Source of the DNA: an uncultured Phascolarctobacterium sp.
GTDB taxonomy: Bacteria > Bacillota > Negativicutes > Acidaminococcales > Acidaminococcaceae
Reading direction: 5' to 3'
DNA: 64,000 nucleotides
Assembly (NCBI GenBank): GCA_947629685.1
Contig: CANREP010000001.1
Location: 49,958-113,957, forward strand
A program made the translations under genes and the position numbers. Shown piece by piece: positions 43,431 through 50,784 of the stretch (position 1 is the stretch's first letter; every line of letters begins with the position of its first letter). Under the pieces are notes generated by a model. It was not told the origin of the DNA, ran no database searches, and was given only the letters and a program-made list of their open reading frames with translations.

Positions 43431-44174
43431 TCAACGAATGCTTATTTCTCCAAAATCAAAACTCCTCTGTATACCATCTTCATTACGTACCAAGAGAGAA
43501 CCTTGGGCTCCCATATCTACCGCCGTACCTGAGAATATTATCCTGTCATTATCTTTGACCAAGACCTTCTGTCCCAGCGTACAGCTATAATGTTTCCATT
43601 GTGTAAACAGGCTTTCCGGCCCATGTTCAAGCCATACTTCATATAACGAAGACATTTCTTGCAATATTCTCTGCAGCACCTCATCACAGCCGAAGCTTTT
43701 TCCTGTAGCAAGAAGCATAGAAGTAGCAATATGCTGAAGCTCTTGAGGAAAATCGTTCAGCCGAAGATTAACATTGACGCCGATGCCAAGTATTACGTAA
43801 TCAACTCTGCCATTTTCATCAAGCTTCATTTCCGACAGTATGCCGCATATTTTTTTACCCTGCAGTAGCAAATCGTTAGGCCATTTTATTTTTACTTCTT
43901 CTGTCTCATACAGAAAGCTTAAAGCCTTAGCAACGGCAACACCAGCCAGTAACGTCAGCTGGGCAACATTTTCAGGGTTGATACGGGGACGGAGAATGAC
44001 GGAAAACCATAAACCGCCGTTAGGAGAATTCCATACTCTGCCCATCCTGCCGCTGGCACCGCACTGCTTGCCGGCAACTATGACCGAGCCTTCGGCAGCG
44101 CCATGTATCGCAGCATCGACAGCAGTAATATTGGTAGATTCTAAAACATCATAATAATGCAGCTGTAATTTCAT
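43431..44174 (-). CDS. birA: Biotin protein ligase BirA (class I, no DNA-binding domain)
   Basis: A 247-residue biotin-protein ligase that starts directly with the catalytic domain. It has YYDVLESTNITAVDAA, the GRMGRVWNSPNGGLWFSVILRP block (biotin- and ATP-binding GRxGR-x-W), KIKWPNDLLLQGKKICGILSEM with the catalytic Lys, and a C-terminal SH3-like domain (GQKVLVKDNDRIIFSGTAVDMG). The HTH of bifunctional BirA is missing, so it should not repress genes. It is embedded in the malonate operon, 28 nt after madB, and would biotinylate the two MadF carriers; other biotin enzymes may share it. Confidence 0.93.
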   Translation of the reverse strand: MKLQLHYYDVLESTNITAVDAAIHGAAEGSVIVAGKQCGASGRMGRVWNSPNGGLWFSVILRPRINPENVAQLTLLAGVAVAKALSFLYETEEVKIKWPNDLLLQGKKICGILSEMKLDENGRVDYVILGIGVNVNLRLNDFPQELQHIATSMLLATGKSFGCDEVLQRILQEMSSLYEVWLEHGPESLFTQWKHYSCTLGQKVLVKDNDRIIFSGTAVDMGAQGSLLVRNEDGIQRSFDFGEISIR

Positions 44175-44202
44175 GACAGATACCCGTTAAAAGCCGTCTA
44201 AT

Positions 44203-45414
44203 TTATTTAACCATACCTATAGTTGCAATAAATACACCGCAGGCAATCGCAGATACGATTACGCCGCCGATATTAGCACCCATTGCTACAGGCATTACTA
44301 CTGCAAACGGATCTTCGTCTTCAGCAGCGTGCTGAGCAATTTTAGCAGTGGTAGGTACGCAGGATACGCCGGCAATACCAACTACAGGGTTAAAGTTGCC
44401 TTTTTTGAACCAATATACAACCCAGCCGCCTAACAGGCCGACAATACCAGATACTGCCAGCGCTAATACGCCAAGTACGATCAGCGGAGCTACTTTGGGG
44501 TTCAGCAGGGTAGATGCTTCGCACAGAGTACCCAGCAGCAGGCCCAACATCAGGGTGCCGGTATATAAAACGGTGTTTTCGATAAGATCCTGATAAGGAA
44601 CGATTTCCGCTTCCTTAATAGCCATACCAAGGAAGAAGGACATGATAAGCGGTGCAGCCATCGGCAGCAGGATGCACAACAGAGCGCAGCAAACAAGGAT
44701 AAAGATAAACTTCTTAGTTTTCGGAACTTCGGGCGCATCAAACCAGATATCATTGCCTCTGTATTTTTTCGGTACCAGCATTTTTACAAGTGCCGGATAG
44801 CCTGCATAAGTAAGGCTGAGGTACAGGTAGGCGATAACAGAAATCGGTACGAACAGATGCGGAGCCAGCATCAGGGAAGTAAACAGGACCATCGGGCCGT
44901 CGGCGCCGCCGATAGAAGCAACTGCTGCAGCTTCAGGGGGAGTCAGGCCAAGATGTACGCCCAAAATCAAGGTAACAAAAGTACCTGCTTCCGCAAAGAT
45001 TGCAATAATGATAGAAGTCCAGGGATTAGCCAGGATAAAACTGATTTCGCACATAGCGCCTACGCCCATGAATACCAGGCAGGCAACCAGGCTGTTGCTG
45101 AAAGTAAGGTTGTAGATAGGCTGCAGGAAGTTAATCTGCATGATATCTACCAAAGCACCGGGCTCTGAAATCAACGGATCCAGGAACAGTGTTCCGAGCT
45201 TACCGCCATCTAAGAACAACACGCCGCAGTTGATACAGATCATACCAATACCCATAGGCACCATGATCAGCGGCTCTAAAGTACGTTTAAATCCAAGGTA
45301 AGCAAGGAAAAAGCCAAAAATAATCAACGCGATTCTGGCACCAGCAATAACAGGATCCTGCACAAACAGGCTGGCTATGCCAGGAAACAAAGTAGCAACG
45401 ATATTTGTATCCAT
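44203..45414 (-). CDS. madB: Carboxybiotin decarboxylase MadB (Na+ pump)
   Basis: A 403-residue integral membrane protein of the OadB/GcdB/MmdB/MadB family. Diagnostic pieces are VASIGGADGPMVLFTS (Asp172, a Na+-binding and catalytic position in OadB), SNSLVACLVFMGVGAMCEISF and VGIAGVSCVPTTAKIAQ near the end. About eleven helices and re-entrant segments are predicted. It decarboxylates carboxybiotin on MadF and exports Na+. Its ATG overlaps the stop of the preceding small gene by 1 nt (TAATG), so both are coupled. Confidence 0.94.
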   Translation of the reverse strand: MDTNIVATLFPGIASLFVQDPVIAGARIALIIFGFFLAYLGFKRTLEPLIMVPMGIGMICINCGVLFLDGGKLGTLFLDPLISEPGALVDIMQINFLQPIYNLTFSNSLVACLVFMGVGAMCEISFILANPWTSIIIAIFAEAGTFVTLILGVHLGLTPPEAAAVASIGGADGPMVLFTSLMLAPHLFVPISVIAYLYLSLTYAGYPALVKMLVPKKYRGNDIWFDAPEVPKTKKFIFILVCCALLCILLPMAAPLIMSFFLGMAIKEAEIVPYQDLIENTVLYTGTLMLGLLLGTLCEASTLLNPKVAPLIVLGVLALAVSGIVGLLGGWVVYWFKKGNFNPVVGIAGVSCVPTTAKIAQHAAEDEDPFAVVMPVAMGANIGGVIVSAIACGVFIATIGMVK

Positions 45415-45545
45415 TACTGATCCATCCCTTCTCCATTAGAATTTCCGCCCATGATTTTATTGAGCAGTACTACAGCGCCAATCATGAATAAAGCAATGGC
45501 GGCAGTAAATAAATAAGCAAATCCAGCGTATGCCTCAACGCTCAT
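45414..45545 (-). CDS. Small membrane protein ahead of madB
   Basis: A 43-residue protein: a short polar N-terminus (SVEAYAGFAY), one hydrophobic helix (LFTAAIALFMIGAVVLLNKIM) and a polar glycine/asparagine-rich tail. ATG 45545 follows AAAGGAG 8 nt upstream; the longer frame is not supported. The layout recalls OadG-like gamma subunits, which assemble Na+-pumping decarboxylases, but it is shorter, and may correspond to the unassigned small Mad proteins of Malonomonas. It is the first gene after the long leader and is coupled to madB. Confidence 0.7.
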   Translation of the reverse strand: MSVEAYAGFAYLFTAAIALFMIGAVVLLNKIMGGNSNGEGMDQ

Positions 45546-45611
45546 AACTGATTCTCCTTTCAAAATATTATTCACCAGTAAAAAATATTTGTAATTTCCG
45601 GACATTCCAAA

Positions 45612-45655
45612 TAAAAAAGACGAAGAAATAGTACCTAACGCTATCTCTCCGTCTC
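45612..45655 (-). terminator. Leader terminator T2 with periodic NAG triplets
   Basis: A 13-bp stem with two G-U pairs (45641-45653 with 45619-45631, loop of 9) is followed by TTTTTTATTT. Its 5' arm and loop carry four NAG triplets (GAG, GAG, TAG, TAG at 45653-45655, 45647-45649, 45641-45643, 45635-45637) at exactly 6-nt intervals. A protein that binds them would open the hairpin, as HutP does in the hut leader. Confidence 0.8.
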
Positions 45656-45744
45656 CGTTATTTTACTGGCAATAACCTGTTTCATTGCTCTTACTGACAT
45701 TTATATGCCGCTTTTTAGATTTACTGCAAAAGTATGCATATAAA

Positions 45745-45779
45745 CAAAAAGAGACCAGGCGACTTCTCACTCAGTCTCC
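45745..45779 (-). terminator. Leader terminator T1
   Basis: GGAGACTG and TGGTCTC pair (7 bp including two wobbles) and run into TTTTTG on the minus strand. The 5' arm holds GAG triplets at 45776, 45770 and 45766 and an AAG at 45763. An alternative pairing of GACT with AGTC within the arm is mutually exclusive with the terminator. It is weaker than T2. Confidence 0.55.
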
Positions 45780-45834
45780 ATTATTACGTTGTAAGAGCTT
45801 ACTGCATTTTAAACTCTCAATCTCTCTTGCGTTT

Positions 45835-45863
45835 ATTCTAATATAAATACACATTTTTGTCAA
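45835..45863 (-). promoter_or_regulatory. Consensus promoter of the mad operon
   Basis: On the minus strand TTGACA (45858-45863), a 17-nt spacer and TAGAAT (45835-45840) give a near-perfect sigma-A promoter. It starts 24 nt after the hutP2 stop, so hutP2 is transcribed separately and the operon starts here, with transcription beginning near 45828. Such strength suits a gene set controlled by termination rather than initiation. Confidence 0.8.
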
Positions 45864-45886
45864 TATTCCCTGCCGCACTTTTATTT

Positions 45887-46333
45887 TCAAATATGCATTG
45901 TCCCCACGCACGCACGCCGGTGATTAGTTATATAATAGAGCGCCGAATAGCCTACAAATGCTACTGACAGCCAGGTCTTATGCCTCACAACGGCAATCTT
46001 TAAGGCTACGTTGACCATGATAGACGTGCTGGCAAGAAAACCTCGCGACGCCTCTTCCGCAGCATGGATTACGGCATGTATTTCGTTTACTTCCTTAGCA
46101 ATAACATTTTTACTCAGACAGGCGCCAATAATATGACTGATAACCCTTCTGCCAAATTCTGTTTCATTACCGCCAAATTCTGTCACTACGCATTGATAGC
46201 CTTTTTTCGTGCACAACTCTTTCAGCGCATCCTCTGCCGTTATCGTATTGGACATTGCCAGACACAGGGCTGCCGATTGCGTATCCACAAGCATATCTTC
46301 AATAATATGTTCATACAACCTGTTATCAGCCAT
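45887..46333 (-). CDS. HutP-family RNA-binding antiterminator (HutP2)
   Basis: A second 148-residue HutP homologue, collinear with HutP1 without gaps, keeping IHAVIHAAEEASRG (His86, His90) and CVGTMHI (His147). Also shared are the KIAVVRHKTWLSVAFVGYSALYYITNH core. ATG 46333 is set by AGGGGG 7 nt upstream, so an apparent longer start is rejected. It lies just upstream of the mad promoter, on the same strand, and is probably transcribed from its own or the map promoter. The family and location support a role as positive regulator of the leader terminators; the effector (histidine in Bacillus) may have changed. Confidence 0.9.
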   Translation of the reverse strand: MADNRLYEHIIEDMLVDTQSAALCLAMSNTITAEDALKELCTKKGYQCVVTEFGGNETEFGRRVISHIIGACLSKNVIAKEVNEIHAVIHAAEEASRGFLASTSIMVNVALKIAVVRHKTWLSVAFVGYSALYYITNHRRACVGTMHI

Positions 46334-46390
46334 ATAGCTACCCCCTTGTTTCAATAAGGAACACCTGGTTCTATTTTTGCCCGCAGATAC

Positions 46391-46427
46391 AAAAAGAAGA
46401 TATACATACAATGCATATCTTCTTTTT
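46391..46427. terminator. Bidirectional terminator between map and hutP2
   Basis: AAAAAGAAGATAT and ATATCTTCTTTTT pair over 13 bp across an 11-nt loop, with T-runs on both strands. It lies 24 nt after the map stop and would end the map transcript, or attenuate readthrough into hutP2. Confidence 0.75.
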
Positions 46428-46450
46428 ATTTTTTAAGATACTATAATTTA

Positions 46451-47311
46451 TCAATACGTCAGGATTTCCGGCCCGTCTTCGGTAATCAGGATCGTATGCT
46501 CCCACTGGGCCGACAGACTGCCGTCCTGAGTATAAACTGTCCAGTCGTTAGCCGCATCGACAAACACATCCTTGCGTCCGGCATTGATCATGGGCTCGAT
46601 AGTAAAGATCATGCCCGGCACCAGCAGCATACCGGTCTTTTTCTTGCCGACATGGCAGACAAAAGGTTCCTCGTGAAACTCCACTCCCACGCCATGACCG
46701 CCAAACTCCGTCACCACAGAGTAACCGTGCTTTCTGGCCAAAGCCGAAACCGCCGCGCCGATATCGCCCAAAAAGCCCCAGGGCTGCGCTGCCTCTATAC
46801 CGCGTTTCAGACATTCTTTCGTAATCTCTACCAGGTCTTTGGCTTTTTTATCCACCTTACCAATCATAAACATACGGGAAGCGTCGGCATAATACCCTTC
46901 ATAAATAGTGGACACGTCCACATTGACGATATCGCCGCTGCGCAACACGTCATGAGGACTGGGAATCCCATGGCATACCTGGTCGTTCACAGAAGTGCAG
47001 ACACTTTTCGGAAAGCCGCAGAAGCCCAGCGGAGCAGGCGTTGCCCCCCGGCTGATTGTGTAATCGTAAACAATCCTGTCGATTTCTTCCGTAGTCATCC
47101 CAGTCTTGATTTTTTCTGCTACCAAATCCAGTACCGCCGTATTTATTTCACAGGCTTTGCGGATACCGGCAATCTGCTCCGGCGTCTTAAGCATATCTCT
47201 GTCGGGCACCTCGCAGCCGCGCGCCTTGAATTCAGCAATTTTATCATCAATCTTCTTATGGCAGTCAGCATAGGCTTTGCCGCTGCCGCACCAGCATGAT
47301 TTCTGTTCCAT
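46451..47311 (-). CDS. map: Type I methionine aminopeptidase with SEC-C motif
   Basis: A 286-residue MetAP. The catalytic domain has GFPKSVCTSVNDQVCHGIPS (metal-binding region), VDVSTIYEGYYADASRMF with the DxxxxD pair, FGGHGVGVEFHEEPFVCH and MIFTIEPMIN, all five metal ligands being present. An N-terminal extension of about 40 residues carries a SEC-C zinc motif (CWCGSGKAYADCH), seen in many Firmicute MetAPs and thought to bind the ribosome. It removes the N-terminal Met from new proteins. Single gene, far from the usual secY/adk neighbourhood. Confidence 0.94.
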   Translation of the reverse strand: MEQKSCWCGSGKAYADCHKKIDDKIAEFKARGCEVPDRDMLKTPEQIAGIRKACEINTAVLDLVAEKIKTGMTTEEIDRIVYDYTISRGATPAPLGFCGFPKSVCTSVNDQVCHGIPSPHDVLRSGDIVNVDVSTIYEGYYADASRMFMIGKVDKKAKDLVEITKECLKRGIEAAQPWGFLGDIGAAVSALARKHGYSVVTEFGGHGVGVEFHEEPFVCHVGKKKTGMLLVPGMIFTIEPMINAGRKDVFVDAANDWTVYTQDGSLSAQWEHTILITEDGPEILTY

Positions 47312-47383
47312 AACAAGTCTCCTTCTCTGCTATAATCTTAGTTTTATATTATATCATACCCTTAACATTCTGTATAAAAATTA

Positions 47384-47412
47384 TTGTTCGGTATTCTGCC
47401 TTATGGTAAAAT
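47384..47412 (+). promoter_or_regulatory. Promoter of the DedA-ltaE pair
   Basis: TTGTTC (47384-47389), a 17-nt spacer and TAAAAT (47407-47412) with an upstream TGG extension lie 41 nt before the DedA start. Confidence 0.55.
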
Positions 47413-47453
47413 TATTTTATGTAAAAATTATCATACTAAGAGGAGACTAATCC

Positions 47454-48104
47454 ATGGAAGCCTATTTAATGCAGTTTATTGATTTAATTTTACATCTTGA
47501 TAAGCACCTTCCTGAAATAATGGCGGCCTACGGCCATTTCATCTACCTTATCCTGTTTCTGGTTGTCTTCTGTGAGACGGGGCTGGTCGTTACGCCTTTT
47601 CTGCCCGGCGATTCTCTGCTTTTTGCCTGCGGCGCGCTGGCGGCAACTGCTCCTGAAGGCATGGACATCTTTGTTATCGCCTTTATCTTCCTGATATCAT
47701 CCATTCTCGGCGATGCCTGCAACTATTTTATCGGCGAAAAATTCGGTGTGGCCATCATCAAGTCTGAACGCGGCCTCATTAAACCGCAGCACGTAGAAAA
47801 AGCGGCTAATTTCTATGCCCGTCACGGTCATAAAGCCATCTTCTTAGCCCGTTTCGTCCCCATCGTCCGTACCTTTGCTCCTTTTGTGGCAGGTATCGGC
47901 AAAATGCATTATATGACCTTTGCCCATTATAATGTCATCGGTGCTGTCGTATGGGTAACCCTGTTTGTCGGCGCCGGCTATTTCTTCGGCAATATCCCCG
48001 TAGTAAAGCATAATTTCCCGCTGGTTACGCTGGGTATCGTGCTCTTTTCCATCCTGCCGCTGCTGTACGAAGTATTCGGCAAAAAATTACTTGGTAAAAA
48101 ATAA
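47454..48104 (+). CDS. DedA-family membrane protein
   Basis: A 216-residue integral membrane protein: VVFCETGLVVTPFLPGDSLLFACGAL (about 37-62, the DedA motif E-x-x-L-P-x-x-P-G-D-x-L-L), a second re-entrant ARFVPIVRTFAPFVAGIGKMHY (about 140-160) with the conserved R-x-P and a C-terminal helix. DedA proteins act as lipid scramblases or transporters linked to envelope and proton-motive force upkeep. AGAGGAG precedes the ATG. It is 14 nt ahead of the threonine aldolase gene. Confidence 0.9.
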   Translation: MEAYLMQFIDLILHLDKHLPEIMAAYGHFIYLILFLVVFCETGLVVTPFLPGDSLLFACGALAATAPEGMDIFVIAFIFLISSILGDACNYFIGEKFGVAIIKSERGLIKPQHVEKAANFYARHGHKAIFLARFVPIVRTFAPFVAGIGKMHYMTFAHYNVIGAVVWVTLFVGAGYFFGNIPVVKHNFPLVTLGIVLFSILPLLYEVFGKKLLGKK

Positions 48105-48118
48105 GGAAGTGTTATTTT

Positions 48119-49153
48119 ATGTACTGTTTTAACAGCGATTACACCGAAGGCTGCCATCCTGACATCTTAGCCAAGCTGGCGGCTACCAATATGGACCAGA
48201 CAACCGGCTACGGTCTTGACCCTTACTGCGATGAGGCCAGAGAGCTGATTAAAAAAGCCTTTGCATGCCCTGATGCCGACGTGCATTTTCTCGTTGGCGG
48301 CACTCAGACTAATCTCACCGTTATCTGCGCTGCTCTGCGCCCGCATCAGGCGGTACTGGCAACCGTTCCCAGCCACATCAATACCCATGAGGCAGGCGCT
48401 ATCGAACATGTAGGGCATCGTGTCCTGCCGCTGCCATCCGCTGACGGAAAATTGACCGCAGCCCAAGTCGCAGCAGCATGGCAAAAATACGATACCGATC
48501 CCAGCCGCGAGCACTGGGCGCAGCCCAAAATGGTCTATATCTCTCAGCCTACGGAAATAGGCAGTATGTATTCTAAACAGGAACTGACCGAATTATACGC
48601 TGCCTGCCGCGCAGCCGGCCTCTACCTGTTTATCGACGGCGCCCGCCTCGGCTACGCCCTCGGCGCTCCAACCAACGATTTGACTATGGCAGACATTGCC
48701 GCCAACTGTGATGTTTTCAGCATCGGCGGCACCAAATGCGGTCTGCTGTTCGGCGAAGCAGTCGTTATCTGCAACGATGAACTGAAACCTGATTTCCGTA
48801 CCATTGCTAAACAAAACGGCGCCATCCTTGCTAAAGGACGGCTCTTAGGCGTCCAGTTCGGCGAAGCTTTCCGCAACGGCCTGTATACCAGCATCTGCCA
48901 AAAAGCCACCCTGCAGGCGCTGAAAATCAAACAAGCCTTAGCGGGTCGCGGTTTTGCCTTTGTGACAGATTCTCCCACTAATCAGCAGTTCGTTATTCTT
49001 TCGCCGCAGCAATATGAAAAACTAAGTCATGATTTTGTCCTCAGTCTGATCGAATATCTTCCTGACGGCAATTATTCCGTGCGTATCTGCACCAGCTGGG
49101 CTACTTTGGACGAAGAAGTAGATAAATTGATTGAAGCTATTAAAACCTTATAA
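48119..49153 (+). CDS. ltaE: Low-specificity threonine aldolase
   Basis: A 344-residue PLP fold-type I enzyme. It opens CFNSDYTEGCHPDILAKLAATN, then VHFLVGGTQTNLTVICAALRPHQ, LYLFIDGARLGYALG (PLP-binding Asp) and FSIGGTKCGLLFGEAVV with the PLP lysine. It splits threonine or allo-threonine into glycine and acetaldehyde, or acts as a related beta-elimination enzyme. It follows DedA by 14 nt with AAGGAAG upstream and ends at a bidirectional terminator. Confidence 0.87.
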   Translation: MYCFNSDYTEGCHPDILAKLAATNMDQTTGYGLDPYCDEARELIKKAFACPDADVHFLVGGTQTNLTVICAALRPHQAVLATVPSHINTHEAGAIEHVGHRVLPLPSADGKLTAAQVAAAWQKYDTDPSREHWAQPKMVYISQPTEIGSMYSKQELTELYAACRAAGLYLFIDGARLGYALGAPTNDLTMADIAANCDVFSIGGTKCGLLFGEAVVICNDELKPDFRTIAKQNGAILAKGRLLGVQFGEAFRNGLYTSICQKATLQALKIKQALAGRGFAFVTDSPTNQQFVILSPQQYEKLSHDFVLSLIEYLPDGNYSVRICTSWATLDEEVDKLIEAIKTL

Positions 49154-49160
49154 ACCAAAA

Positions 49161-49195
49161 CAATAAAGCCGCTGCAATGCAGCGGCTTTAACTTT
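49161..49195. terminator. Bidirectional terminator
   Basis: A perfect 13-bp palindromic stem TAAAGCCGCTGCA/TGCAGCGGCTTTA, convergent between ltaE and tolC. Minus-strand tail is less T-rich. Confidence 0.75.
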
Positions 49196-49203
49196 CTTAT
49201 ATT

Positions 49204-50703
49204 TTATTTTTTTACGGGCACATTGCTTACTACGGGTTTATCAGCGTCAGCGTCTATCTTTTCCTGTGCGGTATTCCCGTTCACTTCAGCAGAAGCCTGC
49301 GCCAGCGCGGCTTCTTCTACCGTCATAGTATGCGGGAATGCCATAGGCACGCCGATAGCGGTTTCCAGAGAGGTCTTAGAAGTGTTGTAATCATACAGAG
49401 ACTGCACATAGTTATTCTGTGCGTCTGTCAGCGCTACCTGAGCATCCAGTACGTCGGTGTTAGTGCCAACGCCTGCCATATAACGCACCTGGGCGATATG
49501 GTAATCTTCTTCCGCTTTGGCTACAGCCACCTCGGTAGTCTTAATACGTTTTTCTGCTTCCCGCAGACTGAAATAAGTGCTGCGGACGTCCAGCATGATG
49601 CTGTCCACCGTATCCCGGTAGGATTCTTCCGCCTTAGCTAAGTCAGCTTCAGCGCCGTGAATCTTCGACAGGGTTACGCCGGTATCAAAAATATTCATGC
49701 TGACGCCTACGCCTACGCTCCAGTTACCATTTTCATCACCGGGCCAGTTGCTGTCATTCCAGTTCTGGCTGGCACTGGCGGAAACCTGCGGCATATAACC
49801 GCTGCGCGCAACTTTCAGAGCGCCCTTGGCAGCTTCAACATTCTGACGCGCCTGCTCCAGTTCAGGACGATGCCCGGAAGCATAGTCAAGACAGTACTGC
49901 ATATCGTTATCATAAGGAGTATACTGCATACTGTCCTGCAGTTTAAGCGTGGTATCCATCGGCAGGCCGATGATCTTGTTCAGGGTAGCCTCAGCAATAT
50001 GGTAGGCATTTTCTGCCTGGATCAGTGTCTGCTGGGCATCTGCCAGTTCAACTTCACTGCGCAGTACGTCTACTTTGGCTACTACGCCTACATCGTACTG
50101 AGCTTTAACGTTTTTCAGGTGTTCTTCCAGACGGTTAACAGATTCACGGCTCAGATTCTGCACATTATCTGCCTGCAGCATACCATAGTAGCTGTTAGAA
50201 ACGGTTTCGCGCATATCATTGTAAGCTTTCTGCTCTCCTACCAGATAATATTTATAATTAGCCTTAGCCTGGTCAATCGTGCCGGATAATTTACCGCCGG
50301 TATAGATGGGAATGCTTGCAGAAATAGTGTTAGAATGATTGTTACTAATTCCTTTACCAACGTTTATATTTTCATATCTTATATTTCCTGTTCCAGGTTC
50401 AATCCCCGCTATAGTAGTTGATGTCCTATCATCGTTATAACCACCACGAGTAGTACTGTGCTGCCCGGTAATGGTAATACCCCTGCTCTGACGGGCTGCG
50501 TTCAGATTTGCTCTGGCAGAATCCTTTTCATAGCCGGAAATCTTAATCGCAGGATTGGTATTAAAAGCTTTTTCCATAGCCTGCTGCAGATTCAGCTCCA
50601 CAACTTGCGGCTCCGCTTCTTCAGCAAAAGCAGCCTGACTGAACAGCAGCGCCATTGCCGCTGACAGCGCCAGAAAACGTCTGCCTAATTTATATCTCTT
50701 CAT
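49204..50703 (-). CDS. tolC: TolC-family outer membrane efflux protein
   Basis: A 499-residue outer-membrane factor. A signal peptide (RRFLALSAAMALLFSQAAFAEE) is followed by VELNLQQAMEKAFNTNPAIKIS and two repeats of the OEP domain with the alternating helices (LRQAEADLARAEESYRD-type) and strands. Phrases YDVGVVAKVDVLRSEVELADAQQTLIQAE and YMAGVGTNTDVLDAQVALTDAQNNY are repeat-equivalent and typical. ATG 50703 follows GGAGG by 8 nt. It lies 81 nt after mlaD and shares strand, but has its own strong promoter and operator. It may export with the Mla system or unrelated pumps. Confidence 0.93.
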   Translation of the reverse strand: MKRYKLGRRFLALSAAMALLFSQAAFAEEAEPQVVELNLQQAMEKAFNTNPAIKISGYEKDSARANLNAARQSRGITITGQHSTTRGGYNDDRTSTTIAGIEPGTGNIRYENINVGKGISNNHSNTISASIPIYTGGKLSGTIDQAKANYKYYLVGEQKAYNDMRETVSNSYYGMLQADNVQNLSRESVNRLEEHLKNVKAQYDVGVVAKVDVLRSEVELADAQQTLIQAENAYHIAEATLNKIIGLPMDTTLKLQDSMQYTPYDNDMQYCLDYASGHRPELEQARQNVEAAKGALKVARSGYMPQVSASASQNWNDSNWPGDENGNWSVGVGVSMNIFDTGVTLSKIHGAEADLAKAEESYRDTVDSIMLDVRSTYFSLREAEKRIKTTEVAVAKAEEDYHIAQVRYMAGVGTNTDVLDAQVALTDAQNNYVQSLYDYNTSKTSLETAIGVPMAFPHTMTVEEAALAQASAEVNGNTAQEKIDADADKPVVSNVPVKK

Positions 50704-50723
50704 ATAAGTAACCTCCAATCGCG

Positions 50724-50739
50724 CTGACTAATCAGTCAG
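50724..50739. promoter_or_regulatory. Operator-like palindrome before tolC
   Basis: CTGACTAATCAGTCAG is a perfect 6-bp inverted repeat (spacer 4) just downstream of the tolC -10, where a TetR-type repressor would block transcription. No TetR gene is within the window. Confidence 0.5.
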
Positions 50740-50748
50740 TATACCAAA

Positions 50749-50777
50749 ATTATATTTTTTTTACAGGTAAAAGTCAA
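50749..50777 (-). promoter_or_regulatory. Promoter of tolC
   Basis: On the minus strand TTGACT (50772-50777), a 17-nt spacer and TATAAT (50749-50754) form a near-consensus promoter 46 nt ahead of tolC. Confidence 0.75.
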
Positions 50778-50784
50778 ATAATTT

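Larger units (their letters stand above)
45546..45834 (-). promoter_or_regulatory. Long untranslated leader of the mad operon
   Basis: About 290 nt on the minus strand between the promoter and the small gene, with no credible reading frame. It holds two terminators (T1, T2), a GTTATT/AATAAC mini-hairpin just before T2, four CAGTAA repeats (45663-45668, 45691-45696, 45721-45726, 45799-45804) and many NAG triplets, including AAGAGAGATTGAGAG at its 5' end. This is the pattern of a transcription-antitermination control region. Confidence 0.75.

Noticed and set aside
45546..45834. T-box or metabolite riboswitch in the mad leader
   Set aside because: No T-box sequence (TGGN-type bulge motif with specifier stem) or known riboswitch core was recognised; the NAG repeats and HutP genes give a better explanation.
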